This document shows positions 16,041 to 24,824 of a stretch of 64,000 bases of DNA, piece by piece. This DNA comes from Sphingomonadales bacterium (GTDB lineage Bacteria; Pseudomonadota; Alphaproteobacteria; Sphingomonadales; Sphingomonadaceae). The notes beneath the pieces were generated by a model that saw nothing but the letters and a program-made list of their open reading frames with translations, ran no database searches and had not been told where the DNA came from. Position 1 is the stretch's first letter. Each line of letters starts with the position of its first letter. A program made the translations under genes and the position numbers. The stretch covers positions 682,001 through 746,000 of the forward strand of contig JADJXT010000002.1 of the NCBI GenBank assembly GCA_016720115.1, written 5' to 3'.

Positions 16041-17738
16041 ATGTACGATCTGGTCATACGCAATGGGCGCGTTGTCGACGGCTCCGGCATGCCTGCCTTC
16101 AATGCCGATATCGCCGTTCAGGACGGTCGCATCACCAGAATTGGCCGGGTGGCCGAAGCCGGTCGTCGCGAAATCGATGCCACGGCCAAGGTGGTCGCGC
16201 CGGGCTTTATCGATCCGCACACCCATTTCGATGCGCAATTGCTGTGGGATGGCTATGCCAAACCCGCTTTGTCGCATGGGGTGACCACTGTTGTAGCAGG
16301 CAACTGCTCACTCTCGCTCGCCCCTCTGAAAGCCGAACACCGGATGAAGCTGGTGGGCATGTTCAACCAGATCGAGGAAATGCCGCTCAAGGCCTTCAAG
16401 GAGGGGGTCGTCTGGGATTGGGAGAGCTTCCCCGAATATCTTGCGCGTATCCAAAAGGGGCTTGCGATCAATGTCGGCCAGCTGGTCGGACACAGCGTGT
16501 TGCGCCTGTGGGTAATGGGCGAAGCCGCTATGGAACGGACCGCCAATGCGCAGGAAATATCGGCGATGCAACAATTGCTGCGCGAATGCCTTGATGCCGG
16601 TGCAATCGGCCTTTCGACCAGCTATGTCGATATGGACGAGACGCTGAAGCCGGTTCCAAGCCGCTATGCCGATGCCGGTGAAGTCGATGCGCTTGCCAGC
16701 GTGCTTAGTGATTATGGCCGCGTCCTCCAGATTGTCCCCGAATTCTACGATCCGGATCTGACCATCGCCCGTTTGGACCAGCTGGCTGAGCTGTCGATCA
16801 AATATGCGATCCCGACCACATTCTCGCCGCTGTTCGTCAGCGCGGACAATATCGAAGCAGTCGAGCGCGTCATGGCGCGCGTCGATGAACAGTTCGCGCG
16901 CGGTGCGCGCGTATGGCCGCAGGTGCAAACCCGCCCGATCGATATCAGCTTCAGCTTTGCTGTGCCCAGCTTGCTCTTCATCCGCCTGCCCGGCTGGTAC
17001 AATGTCATGCGCTTCGGCACACAGGACGAAATTATCGAAGCCTTTTCCAATCCGGAAAGCCGCGCCAAGCTGGTGGCGGAGGCCAGTTCGCAAATGGCTT
17101 TATGGTCATTCCTGCGCCTGCGCCACGTGGCGAGCGAGGCCAACCAGAAATATGTCGGCAAGACACTGGCTGAGATCGGCGAAATGCGCGGAGTGAGCGC
17201 GCTTGACGCCATGATCGACCTTTCGGTTGAAGAGAAGCTCGACGCCCATTTTATCGCGGAAAGCATGGGCCATAATCAGGATGAGCAGGTTGGAAGTCTG
17301 CTGAGACATCCGCGCGTGCATATCGGTGCGAGCGACGGCGGGGCGCATATCCTGTCCTTCTCGACCTATGGCGATACCGGATATCTGTTCGGCCATTTCG
17401 TCCGCGACCGCGGATTGCTGACGCTTGAGGAGTCGGTGAAGAAGGTCACGTCCGATACCGCGGCCATTTGGGGCATCCCCGATCGCGGCCTGCTGCAGAA
17501 AGGATTGGTCGCAGATATCGTGGTGTTTGATCCGGCCGCAATCAACAGGGGCGCAGAGGTCTATGTGCAGGACGTTCCCGGCGATGGCAGCCGCTATATC
17601 CGCGACGCGCATGGCGTCGATACCGTCATCGTTGGCGGTGGCATCGCATGGAGCGCGGCGGAAGGTTATACCAGCGATGCGCGCGGTGCCATTGTGCCCC
17701 CTGCCCTCACCGTGCCAGCTGAACGCATCGCTGCATGA
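16041..17738 (+). CDS. amidohydrolase superfamily protein, N-acyl-D-amino-acid deacylase-like
   Basis: 565 residues from ATG 16041 (GAGGAG precedes). Seen: the N-terminal beta sandwich MYDLVIRNGRVVDGSG, the metal motif GFIDPHTHFDAQL (HxH), GVTTVVAGNCSLSLAP (with the Cys that bridges metal in D-aminoacylases), GLSTSYVDM, and the late IGASDGGAHIL with the catalytic Asp and a metal His. It then returns to the beta sandwich. Length is 50-80 residues above D-aminoacylase. It should hydrolyse an amide or cyclic amide/lactam bond in the cytoplasm. In a CoA-type catabolic island this is unusual and is the best hint that the substrate has an amide or imide. It overlaps the next gene by 4 bp. Confidence 0.85.
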   Translation: MYDLVIRNGRVVDGSGMPAFNADIAVQDGRITRIGRVAEAGRREIDATAKVVAPGFIDPHTHFDAQLLWDGYAKPALSHGVTTVVAGNCSLSLAPLKAEHRMKLVGMFNQIEEMPLKAFKEGVVWDWESFPEYLARIQKGLAINVGQLVGHSVLRLWVMGEAAMERTANAQEISAMQQLLRECLDAGAIGLSTSYVDMDETLKPVPSRYADAGEVDALASVLSDYGRVLQIVPEFYDPDLTIARLDQLAELSIKYAIPTTFSPLFVSADNIEAVERVMARVDEQFARGARVWPQVQTRPIDISFSFAVPSLLFIRLPGWYNVMRFGTQDEIIEAFSNPESRAKLVAEASSQMALWSFLRLRHVASEANQKYVGKTLAEIGEMRGVSALDAMIDLSVEEKLDAHFIAESMGHNQDEQVGSLLRHPRVHIGASDGGAHILSFSTYGDTGYLFGHFVRDRGLLTLEESVKKVTSDTAAIWGIPDRGLLQKGLVADIVVFDPAAINRGAEVYVQDVPGDGSRYIRDAHGVDTVIVGGGIAWSAAEGYTSDARGAIVPPALTVPAERIAA

Positions 17739-18697
17739 GCTGGCAGGGCGTAAGCGAACGGCGGGTCGAAACCAATGGCATCGCGCTTAACATCGCCGAA
17801 GCCGGCGAGGGACCGCTGGTTCTGCTGCTCCACGGCTTCCCGGAAAGCTGGTACAGCTGGCGGCACCAGTTCGCGCCGCTTGCGGCTGCGGGCTATCATG
17901 TCGTTGCCCCCGACATGCGTGGCTATGGCAAAAGCGACAAGCCGGACGCAATCACAGCCTATAATCAGGTCGAAGTCGTCAATGACATCATCGGCCTGAT
18001 CCCGGCTCTTGGCTATGAAGAAGCGGTTGTGATCGGCCATGATTGGGGTGCACCCACGGCCTGGGCGACCGCCCTGTTCCACCCGGACAAGGTGCGCGCC
18101 GTTGGCGGTCTGTCGGTGCCATTCATGCCCCGCTCTCCGGTGCAGCCCATGCCGATGATGCGCGAAATGTTCAAAGGCCAGTTCTTCTACCAGCTCTATT
18201 TTCAGGAGCCGGGCGTCGCCGAGGCCGAGTTTGAAAAGGATCTGAAGACCGGGCTACGCAAATTTCTGGTCATGGGTGGAGGCGAGACCGACCTGACGAA
18301 GCTCGCGCCGAAAAGCGAGCATGACGACCTGTTGACCAGCCTGGCTGATCCGGAAAATCTGCCACGCTGGCTGAGCGAAGCCGACCTCGATTTCTACACG
18401 GCCGAATTTACCCGATCGGGCATGCGCGGACCGTTGAACTATTATCGCAATCATGACCTGACATGGGAACTGACCGAAGGCGCACCAACACAAATCCACC
18501 AACCCGCAATGTTCGTTGCCGGTACGGCCGATGGTGTCGTGATGATGGCGGCTGAGGCGATCAAGGCGATGCCCAATTTCGTCACCGATTTGCGGATCAA
18601 TCGCATGATCCCGGGCATTGGCCACTGGACCCAGCAAGAAGCACCGGAAGCGGTCAATGCGAGCATCCTCGAATTCCTGAACATCATCGACGGCTGA
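17735..18697 (+). CDS. alpha/beta hydrolase, epoxide hydrolase-like
   Basis: 320 residues; ATG 17735 overlaps the stop of the amidohydrolase. Epoxide hydrolase features are visible: oxyanion motif LLLHGFPESWYSWRHQ (HGFPE), nucleophile Asp103 in VIGHDWGAP, and catalytic His297 in GIGHWTQQEAP. A lid region with tyrosines follows the core (FFYQLYFQEPG, PLNYYRNHD). With Asp rather than Ser as nucleophile it should open epoxides to diols, or act as a haloalkane dehalogenase-type enzyme. The adjacent FAD oxidoreductase could supply the epoxide, giving a monooxygenase plus hydrolase pair. Normal length. Confidence 0.9.
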   Translation: MSWQGVSERRVETNGIALNIAEAGEGPLVLLLHGFPESWYSWRHQFAPLAAAGYHVVAPDMRGYGKSDKPDAITAYNQVEVVNDIIGLIPALGYEEAVVIGHDWGAPTAWATALFHPDKVRAVGGLSVPFMPRSPVQPMPMMREMFKGQFFYQLYFQEPGVAEAEFEKDLKTGLRKFLVMGGGETDLTKLAPKSEHDDLLTSLADPENLPRWLSEADLDFYTAEFTRSGMRGPLNYYRNHDLTWELTEGAPTQIHQPAMFVAGTADGVVMMAAEAIKAMPNFVTDLRINRMIPGIGHWTQQEAPEAVNASILEFLNIIDG

Positions 18698-18711
18698 GGA
18701 GACCTTATTCG

Positions 18712-20232
18712 ATGCGTGAGAAGGTATTGGTTATCGGTGCGGGTATCGGCGGGCTATGCACCGCTTTGATGCTCGCACCGTCAGGGCGGGAGATCGTTAT
18801 GATCGAGCGTGACGGGCCGCTGGACACAACTGACCCCGACGAACTGTTCCGCAACTGGAAACGTAACGGGGTAGCGCATCTGCGCCAGAGCCATGCCTTT
18901 CTGGCGAGGCTGCGCGTTATCATGAAAGCGGAGCATCCAGCGCTGATCGACCAGTTGCTGGCCAATGGCGTTCGCGAACTCCCCTTCGACATCTGGCTGA
19001 CCGAGCAACAGGAGGAAGGCTATCTTCCGGAACCTGAAGATGAAGAACTGACGATCATCACCAGCCGTCGCACGACGCTGGAAATGACGATGCGCCGCTA
19101 TGTCGAAACGCTACCCAATGTGAAACTCATGTCCGGCTTTCGCGTCGAACGGTTGCTGACCCGCAAGCGGGACGACGGCATATTGGAAGTCAACGGCGTC
19201 GAAGGCATGCTCGATGGAGAGAGCATTTCGTTGGCTGCGGACATTGTCGTCGATTGTTCGGGCAAAGGCGGTCGTGGCATCAAGCAATTGATGGATGAAG
19301 GTGCCCGCATCGCCGAAGAAAGCGAAAGCGCGGGCATATTGTATTTCACCCGCCATTACCGCTTGTTGCCCGGTCAGGCAGAGCCGGATCGCAAGACGAA
19401 CCCACCGGCATCGGGCGATCTCGGCTATCTGAAATTCGGGGTTTTCCCCGGCGATAATGGCAATTTCTCGATCACGCTTGCCATACCCGAAGTCGAACTG
19501 GAATTGCGCCAGGCGATTGTCGATCAGGAAATTTTCCACGGCATCACGTTGAATCTGCCGGGCCTGCTACCATGGACAAATGCCACCCGGTCGGAACCGA
19601 CCGGCAAGGTTATCGGCATGGGCGATCTGGTCAGCCGCTGGCGCGATATGGTCGTCGATGGCAAGGCTGCCGCGTATGGCTACTTCGCGTTGGGCGATAC
19701 GCTGGTGCGGACCAATCCGCTTTACGGGCGGGGATGTTCTTTCGCGGCGGTCGGCGCGCAGTCGCTGCGCAAGGTGCTCGATACCCATTCCGACCCAGAT
19801 GCGCGCGCCCTCGCCTTTCATGAAGCTATCCGGCAGGAACTGCGTCCCTTTTACCTCAACCAGCGCACGCAAGATCGCGCCGCAATCAAGGAGGCCCACC
19901 GGGCGCTTACGCCCGGCCAAAAACAGCGTCTGCGTGCACGACTGACAAAAAGTTTCGTGAAGGATGGCATCGAAATCGCCATCCGTTCCGACACCAGATT
20001 GTTGCGCGCTGCCTTGCGCGGTTTCCACATGCTGGAGCATCCCGATGCGTGGCTCAAGCGTCCGCGCAACCTCGCTGGTGTGCTCTATTACTGGGCGCGC
20101 GGCAAAAAGCGCAATGCCGCAGCATACCGGCCGGTTCCCGGCCCGCAACGCGAAGCGATGCTGCGTTCGTTGCAGGTCGACCATCAGGCCGATATTGATC
20201 GCATTGCCGCCGAATTGGCGCAAGCCGCATGA
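18712..20232 (+). CDS. FAD-dependent oxidoreductase/monooxygenase
   Basis: 506 residues from ATG 18712. Seen: the Rossmann motif VLVIGAGIGGLCTALML with GxGxxG, the acidic end of strand two (VMIERDG), the block HLRQSHAFLARL typical of squalene-epoxidase and halogenase-like flavoproteins, the DxxGRxS-like VVDCSGKGGRG, and the second FAD motif YFALGDTLVRTNPLYGRGCS. No membrane helix is apparent at either end. These motifs suit a single-component flavin monooxygenase acting on a hydrophobic compound. Last gene of the operon under operators A/B; it follows the hydrolase by 14 bp. Substrate unknown. Confidence 0.85.
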   Translation: MREKVLVIGAGIGGLCTALMLAPSGREIVMIERDGPLDTTDPDELFRNWKRNGVAHLRQSHAFLARLRVIMKAEHPALIDQLLANGVRELPFDIWLTEQQEEGYLPEPEDEELTIITSRRTTLEMTMRRYVETLPNVKLMSGFRVERLLTRKRDDGILEVNGVEGMLDGESISLAADIVVDCSGKGGRGIKQLMDEGARIAEESESAGILYFTRHYRLLPGQAEPDRKTNPPASGDLGYLKFGVFPGDNGNFSITLAIPEVELELRQAIVDQEIFHGITLNLPGLLPWTNATRSEPTGKVIGMGDLVSRWRDMVVDGKAAAYGYFALGDTLVRTNPLYGRGCSFAAVGAQSLRKVLDTHSDPDARALAFHEAIRQELRPFYLNQRTQDRAAIKEAHRALTPGQKQRLRARLTKSFVKDGIEIAIRSDTRLLRAALRGFHMLEHPDAWLKRPRNLAGVLYYWARGKKRNAAAYRPVPGPQREAMLRSLQVDHQADIDRIAAELAQAA

Positions 20233-20275
20233 TAATCAGGGCCGTGCATGGCCTGGCGACTTAGGGCATTGGCAG

Positions 20276-20881
20276 TCAGTCCACGCCGCCGTCAACCACG
20301 GTGCCCAACCTGCAGGCGGCATCGACAACATCGTCTATCGGCATCGAGAAATCGTTGATAATCCAGTCGAGAGCGATGTGCACAATCGCACCGACCGCAC
20401 CCACGGCAACCAGCCGATCGACACGTGAAAGGCTGTCGAGCGTCGCATCGGCAATCAATTCTGCAAAGGTTTCGACTGCCGATACCAGATAGGCGTCGAC
20501 AACAGGACTGATGCCCCGAATTTCAACCATGAAAGCGCGTGCATGCGCCGGTTGGTTGCGGAGCGTTACAAAATAGTTGAGCAGGATCGTCTGTAATCTG
20601 TCTTGGCGGGCAACCCCATTGGCCTTCGCCTGAAGCTCGGCGATCAGATGGTTTGTCGAGGCAGATGCCACCGCGACGAGCAGTTCTTCGCTGTTCGCGA
20701 AGCTTTCGTAAAAATAGCGTTCGGTAAGGCCCGCAGCCTCACAAACTGCCTTCACCGATGAGTGGCGAAATCCGCGCTCGCTGTAGACCTGAATCGCAGC
20801 AGACAGCAATTGCACGCGGCGTTCGGCCTTGCGTTCATCGGCCATTCGGCCGCGCCATTTTCTTTCAACTGCTTGTGCCAT
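20276..20881 (-). CDS. TetR/AcrR family transcriptional regulator
   Basis: 201 residues from ATG 20881. Seen: basic start (ERKWRGRMADERKAER), HTH (LLSAAIQVYSERGFRH, SSVKAVCEAAGLTERYFYESF) at about residues 25-65, and a C-terminal domain with the long helices usual for TetR dimers (TILLNYFVTLRNQPAHARAF). The GLTERYFYESF wording is typical of TetR proteins that sense lipophilic acyl compounds, though ligand cannot be read from sequence. Palindrome 20917-20934 stands 36 bp before its start and matches operators A and B of the operon it faces convergently, so it probably represses itself and that operon. Confidence 0.9.
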   Translation of the reverse strand: MAQAVERKWRGRMADERKAERRVQLLSAAIQVYSERGFRHSSVKAVCEAAGLTERYFYESFANSEELLVAVASASTNHLIAELQAKANGVARQDRLQTILLNYFVTLRNQPAHARAFMVEIRGISPVVDAYLVSAVETFAELIADATLDSLSRVDRLVAVGAVGAIVHIALDWIINDFSMPIDDVVDAACRLGTVVDGGVD

Positions 20882-20916
20882 GATTGCTGACTGGAATAGC
20901 CCATGGCTCCATCAAT

Positions 20917-20934
20917 TGACAATGGAAATTGTCA
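20917..20934. promoter_or_regulatory. operator-like site C of the TGACAA-N6-TTGTCA family
   Basis: TGACAATGGAAATTGTCA, with perfect 7-bp arms TGACAAT/ATTGTCA. It lies 36-53 bp before the TetR start at 20881, the right place for autorepression. It shares the outer TGACAA/TTGTCA with sites A (15415) and B (15442). Confidence 0.75.
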
Positions 20935-20990
20935 TTTCAACCACGCGGATTGGATAGCCTGCGACCCGTCCGTGCATTTTCCAAAATGCA

Positions 20991-21749
20991 CTACAGTGAA
21001 TAGAGCAAATGCCCGCCGTCCACGATGATGTCGCTGCCGGTCATGAACCGTGATGCATCTGACGCCAGCAACAGCAAGACGCCGTCCAGATCGGGGAAAT
21101 CACCGAAACGGCGCATCGCGATCCGCTTGCGCATCGCCTCCCCTGCTTCAGAAGCCAGAAATTCGCGGTTGAGATCGGTCGCAAAATAGCCGGGCGAAAT
21201 CGAGTTCACCCTTATATCATAACGCGCAAGCTCTTGCGCCAATTGCCGCGTCATGTGCAGCACCCCGGCCTTGGTAACGCTGTAAGGCGCGGCACCCTTC
21301 ATCCCCTGGTGGCCGGTGATCGAGGCAATGTTGATGATTGAGCCGCCCTGCCCGCGATCGCGCATCTGCCGCGCCGCAGACGTCGCCACCTGCCACACGC
21401 CCTTCAGATTGATGTCCATGACATAATCGTAATCATCCTCGGTGAGCGACAGGACGGAGCCTGATTTTTCCACGCCCGCATTGTTGACAACGATATCGAT
21501 CGGGCCTGCCTCCGCGATGGCCCGCTCAACGCTTGCATGATCCGAGACGTCGACGGTAACTGCCGAGGCCTGACCTCCTGCCTGCTGCATATCTGCGACC
21601 AGAGCTTCCAGTGGGTCGCGTCGACGCGCAGCAACGACCACTTCGGCGCCGCTGGTCGCCAGCACGCGCGCGAAATGCGCCCCAAATCCCTCGCTCGACG
21701 CGCCTGTGACGAGCGCCCGCTTGCCTGAAAGATCCGCCTTTAGTTGCAT
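20991..21749 (-). CDS. short-chain dehydrogenase/reductase (SDR)
   Basis: 252 residues from ATG 21749. Classical SDR: cofactor loop RALVTGASSEGFGAHFAR (TGxxxGxG), VVAARRRDPLEAL (arginines after strand two, favouring NADP(H)), IDIVVNNAG, catalytic Ser in SIINIASITG, then YSVTK with Tyr and Lys, and ISPGYFATDL. Length standard. It may oxidise a 3-hydroxyacyl-CoA or an alcohol of the pathway. A single leftward gene divergent from the acyl-CoA dehydrogenase pair, sharing palindrome site 3, so it belongs to the same regulon as the genes at sites 1 and 2. Confidence 0.92.
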   Translation of the reverse strand: MQLKADLSGKRALVTGASSEGFGAHFARVLATSGAEVVVAARRRDPLEALVADMQQAGGQASAVTVDVSDHASVERAIAEAGPIDIVVNNAGVEKSGSVLSLTEDDYDYVMDINLKGVWQVATSAARQMRDRGQGGSIINIASITGHQGMKGAAPYSVTKAGVLHMTRQLAQELARYDIRVNSISPGYFATDLNREFLASEAGEAMRKRIAMRRFGDFPDLDGVLLLLASDASRFMTGSDIIVDGGHLLYSL

Positions 21750-21785
21750 TTTTCGTCTCGTCCCTTGATATGTTGTTGAAAGAAG

Positions 21786-21806
21786 TTATCGAATAGCATT
21801 AGATAA
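21786..21806. promoter_or_regulatory. operator-like palindrome, site 3 of the TWATC-N11-GATWA family
   Basis: TTATC (21786-21790), spacer GAATAGCATTA, GATAA (21802-21806), in the 84-bp gap between the divergent SDR (21749) and acyl-CoA dehydrogenase (21834). The inner bases GAAT...ATTA extend the symmetry, so the half-site reads close to TTATCTAAT. Confidence 0.7.
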
Positions 21807-21833
21807 ATTTCAAGCCCCTTTGGGAGAGGTGCA

Positions 21834-23000
21834 TTGGCTGGCAATTCAGATCGCCTGACAGAATTTCGCGAAGAGGTACGCAATTTCTTTGCGACATCCT
21901 ATCCGCAATCGGTTCTGGAAAAAATTGCACGGGGGCAACGGCTGGAAAAGCCGGACCAGATCCTTTCGCAGCAAGCACTTAACGCAAAAGGCTGGTTTGG
22001 CGTGAGCTGGCCCAAAGAAGACGGCGGAACGGGCTGGTCCGCAGTCGAGCGCTACATCTTCGACCAGGAACTCGATCTTGCGGGCGCCGCGCCAATCATC
22101 CCGATGTCGGTTATCTATATCGGCCCCATCGTTTGCGCATTCGGAACGCCTGAGCAAAAAGCACGCTGGCTGCCGGGCATACTCGAATCGCGCGACTTCT
22201 GGGCGCAAGGCTATTCCGAACCCGAGTCCGGGTCTGACCTTGCCAGTCTGCGTTTGTCTGCGGTGCGCGATGGCGATGACTATATCATCAATGGTGCGAA
22301 GATCTGGACTTCGGGTGCGCATTGGGCGAACTGGATTTTCTGCCTCGCCCGCACATCGAAAGAGGCCCGCAAGCAGGACGGGATTTCGATGATCTGCGTT
22401 CCGATGGATTTGCCCGGCGTAACCGTACATCCCATCCCGCTGATCGATGGTTCGGCCGAACTCAACCGCGTCGAATTCGATAATGTCCGTGTGCCTGCCG
22501 AATATCGTATCGGCGATGAAGGCAAAGGCTGGCATTATGCCAATGTCCTGCTGAAGAATGAACGGCTGTCTTATGCCCATATCGGTGCAAAACGGCGCGA
22601 CATGGAACGGCTGCGTGCGCGCTTGGCAGTATGGACCGAAAATGCGGAAAAAGCCGCATTGACGCACCGGTTGGCTAGCATCGAAGCCCGTCTGGACGTT
22701 ATCGAGACCGCAATTTTGCGCGTGCTCGGCACCGATATCGAAATGGCGACAACGGCCTTCCTGAAAATAGCCTGCACCGAATGCGCACAGGCAATCACCG
22801 AACTGGCGCTCGACATTGCCGGGCCTGCCCGGGCTGCCATGCCCGACCGTTCGCTGGCCAACTGGGACAAGATTGCTCCCTTGGTGCCGCCTGCCTGCGC
22901 AATCGCGCCGCAATCCTATTTTTTTGAGCGGGCACAGACCATCTATGGCGGCTCCACCGAAATTCAGAAAAACATCATATGGAGGGCCATAAGTGGCTGA
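21834..23000 (+). CDS. acyl-CoA dehydrogenase family protein, first of a pair
   Basis: 388 residues from TTG 21834; GGGAGAGG stands just before and no ATG suits. Seen: GWFGVSWPKEDGGTGW, WAQGYSEPESGSDLASLRL, NGAKIWTSGAHWANWIFCL, LNRVEFDNVRVP, and the end QTIYGGSTEIQKNIIWRAISG. It is of the same type as the protein encoded at 9648. Overlap of 8 bp with the next dehydrogenase gene and near-equal size suggest the two form a heteromeric enzyme, as known for FadE pairs in steroid side-chain breakdown. That parallel is family knowledge; the substrate here is not known. Confidence 0.92.
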   Translation: MAGNSDRLTEFREEVRNFFATSYPQSVLEKIARGQRLEKPDQILSQQALNAKGWFGVSWPKEDGGTGWSAVERYIFDQELDLAGAAPIIPMSVIYIGPIVCAFGTPEQKARWLPGILESRDFWAQGYSEPESGSDLASLRLSAVRDGDDYIINGAKIWTSGAHWANWIFCLARTSKEARKQDGISMICVPMDLPGVTVHPIPLIDGSAELNRVEFDNVRVPAEYRIGDEGKGWHYANVLLKNERLSYAHIGAKRRDMERLRARLAVWTENAEKAALTHRLASIEARLDVIETAILRVLGTDIEMATTAFLKIACTECAQAITELALDIAGPARAAMPDRSLANWDKIAPLVPPACAIAPQSYFFERAQTIYGGSTEIQKNIIWRAISG

Positions 23001-24168
23001 AAAATTATCTGATCGCGCTTTGGAAATCGGCGCAAATGTTGAACGCTTTGTGCGCGATATCATCATTCCCTATGAGAAGGACCCGCGCCGCGACCATCAT
23101 GGCGCCCCGCTCGATGCGCTGGTATATGAGATGCGCGAAAAGGCCCGTGCTGCGGGCGTATTGACGCCGCATATCCTGGCCGATGGTTCGCACCTGACCC
23201 AGCTTGAAACCGCCTATGTTTTGCGGAAATCGGGCCTGTCGCCCTTGGGGCCGCTTGCGGTGAACACGATGGCACCTGACGAAGGCAATATGTACCTGAT
23301 CGGCCATGTCGGTAGCGCGGAGATGAAGGAACGCTTCCTCAAGCCGCTCGTCGAAGGCCGCGCGCGTTCGGCATTTTTCATGACCGAACCTGCAGGGGAG
23401 AATGGCGCCGGATCAGACCCTTCAATGATGAAGACCAGCTGCAAGCTGGACGGCAACCATTGGGTGATCAACGGTCGCAAGGCGTTCATCACAGGGGCTG
23501 AAGGCGCAAGCGTCGGCATTGTGATGGCGAAGGCGGATGAAGGCGCGTGCATGTTCCTTGTCGACCTGCCCGACCCTGCCATCCGCATCGAGCATGTGCC
23601 CAATACCATCGACAGTTCGATGCCGGGCGGACATGCAACCGTCATCATCGACAATCTGCGCGTGCCCGCCGACCAGATGCTTGGCGTTGCCGGTGAAGGC
23701 TTCAAATATGCGCAGATCCGTCTTTCCCCCGCCCGCCTGTCACACTGCATGCGCTGGCACGGCTGTTGTGAGCGCGCACATGAGATCGCGTCCGACTATG
23801 CCAATCGCCGCGAGGCGTTCGGCAAGCAGCTTATCGACCATGAAGGTGTCGGCTTCATGCTGGCCGAAAACCTGATTGACCTGAAACAGGCGCAGCTGAT
23901 GATCGATTGGTGCGCATCGGTATTGGATACCGGATCGTTGGGAACAGTTGAAAGCTCGATGACCAAGGTTGCCGTGTCAGAGGCGCTGATGCGCATCGCC
24001 GATCGCTGCGTGCAGGTGATGGGCGGCACCGGCGTAACCGATGCGACAATCGTTGAGCAGATCTTCCGCGAGGTCCGCGCCTTCCGCATCTATGACGGCC
24101 CGACAGAAGTCCACAAATGGAGTCTGGCGAAAAAGATCAAGCGCGACTGGAAGGCGACGCAAGGCTGA
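22993..24168 (+). CDS. acyl-CoA dehydrogenase family protein, second of a pair (ACAD10/11-like)
   Basis: 391 residues from GTG 22993 (GGAGGG before it), overlapping the previous gene by 8 bp. Seen: RAAGVLTPHILADGSHLTQL, FFMTEPAGENGAGSDPSMM (flavin loop), VINGRKAFITGAEGASVG, RREAFGKQLIDHEGVGFML, VMGGTGVTDATIVEQIFREV and IYDGPTEVHKWSLAKKI, where the Glu region is the base of the ACAD10/11 type. Full length. With the 21834 product it would make the desaturase of the regulon. It is the last gene of the island; housekeeping genes follow on the other strand. Confidence 0.92.
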   Translation: MAEKLSDRALEIGANVERFVRDIIIPYEKDPRRDHHGAPLDALVYEMREKARAAGVLTPHILADGSHLTQLETAYVLRKSGLSPLGPLAVNTMAPDEGNMYLIGHVGSAEMKERFLKPLVEGRARSAFFMTEPAGENGAGSDPSMMKTSCKLDGNHWVINGRKAFITGAEGASVGIVMAKADEGACMFLVDLPDPAIRIEHVPNTIDSSMPGGHATVIIDNLRVPADQMLGVAGEGFKYAQIRLSPARLSHCMRWHGCCERAHEIASDYANRREAFGKQLIDHEGVGFMLAENLIDLKQAQLMIDWCASVLDTGSLGTVESSMTKVAVSEALMRIADRCVQVMGGTGVTDATIVEQIFREVRAFRIYDGPTEVHKWSLAKKIKRDWKATQG

Positions 24169-24235
24169 TTGATCGTTGATCGGCGACGCCGGGAACAGGG
24201 TTACAGAACTGCCCGGCGGCCCGTGCAAAAAAAGG

Positions 24236-24793
24236 TCAGGCAGCAGTTTTGCGCTGCTTTTCCAGTTTCTTCAGCACCATCTGTCGCTTCAGCCGCGACA
24301 GGTGGTCGATGAAGAGAATGCCTTCCAGATGGTCCATCTCATGCTGCAGGCAGGTGGCCATCAGGTCTTCCATTTCCTCCTCATGCACCTTGCCATCCAG
24401 ATCCTGCCAGCGGGCTCGGATCGTGGCGGGGCGTTCCACCTCGGCATATTGGTCAGGCACCGATAGGCAGCCTTCAGTGTAAACCGAATAATCTTCGGAA
24501 GGGTCAAGGATTTCAGGATTGATGAAGATGCGCGGGTTGCGCACGACTTCATGGTCGTGATTGCAATGCTCGCCATGCTCATGATCGTGCTCGGCGGGTT
24601 CCTGCAAGTCGATCACCAGCACACGCTTCGGCACGCCAACCTGGATCGCAGCCAGCCCGATGCCCGGCGCATCGTACATTGTATCGAACATGTCTTCGAC
24701 AAGCTTTTTCAGCCCCGCGTCAAATTCGGTGACGGGGGTCGAGATGGTCTTGAGCCGCGGATCGGGCACTTCGAGGATCGGTAATATGGCCAT
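24236..24793 (-). CDS. def: peptide deformylase with a histidine-rich insertion
   Basis: 185 residues from ATG 24793 (MAILPILEVPDPRL). Removes the formyl group from the starting Met of new proteins, at the ribosome. All three motifs are present: GIGLAAIQ (residues 44-51), EGCLS with metal ligand Cys109, and HEMDH with His151, Glu152 and His155. Unusual: residues 68-82 (EHDHEHGEHCNHDHE), between motifs 1 and 2, hold six His and one Cys and look like a metal-binding loop; in other deformylases this loop is short and polar. It precedes nothing on its strand; recR lies 31 bp upstream in the same direction. The C-terminal tail is Lys-rich. Confidence 0.96.
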   Translation of the reverse strand: MAILPILEVPDPRLKTISTPVTEFDAGLKKLVEDMFDTMYDAPGIGLAAIQVGVPKRVLVIDLQEPAEHDHEHGEHCNHDHEVVRNPRIFINPEILDPSEDYSVYTEGCLSVPDQYAEVERPATIRARWQDLDGKVHEEEMEDLMATCLQHEMDHLEGILFIDHLSRLKRQMVLKKLEKQRKTAA

Positions 24794-24824
24794 GCCACCA
24801 AAATAGGGTTTCTGCCGCCCAGCG

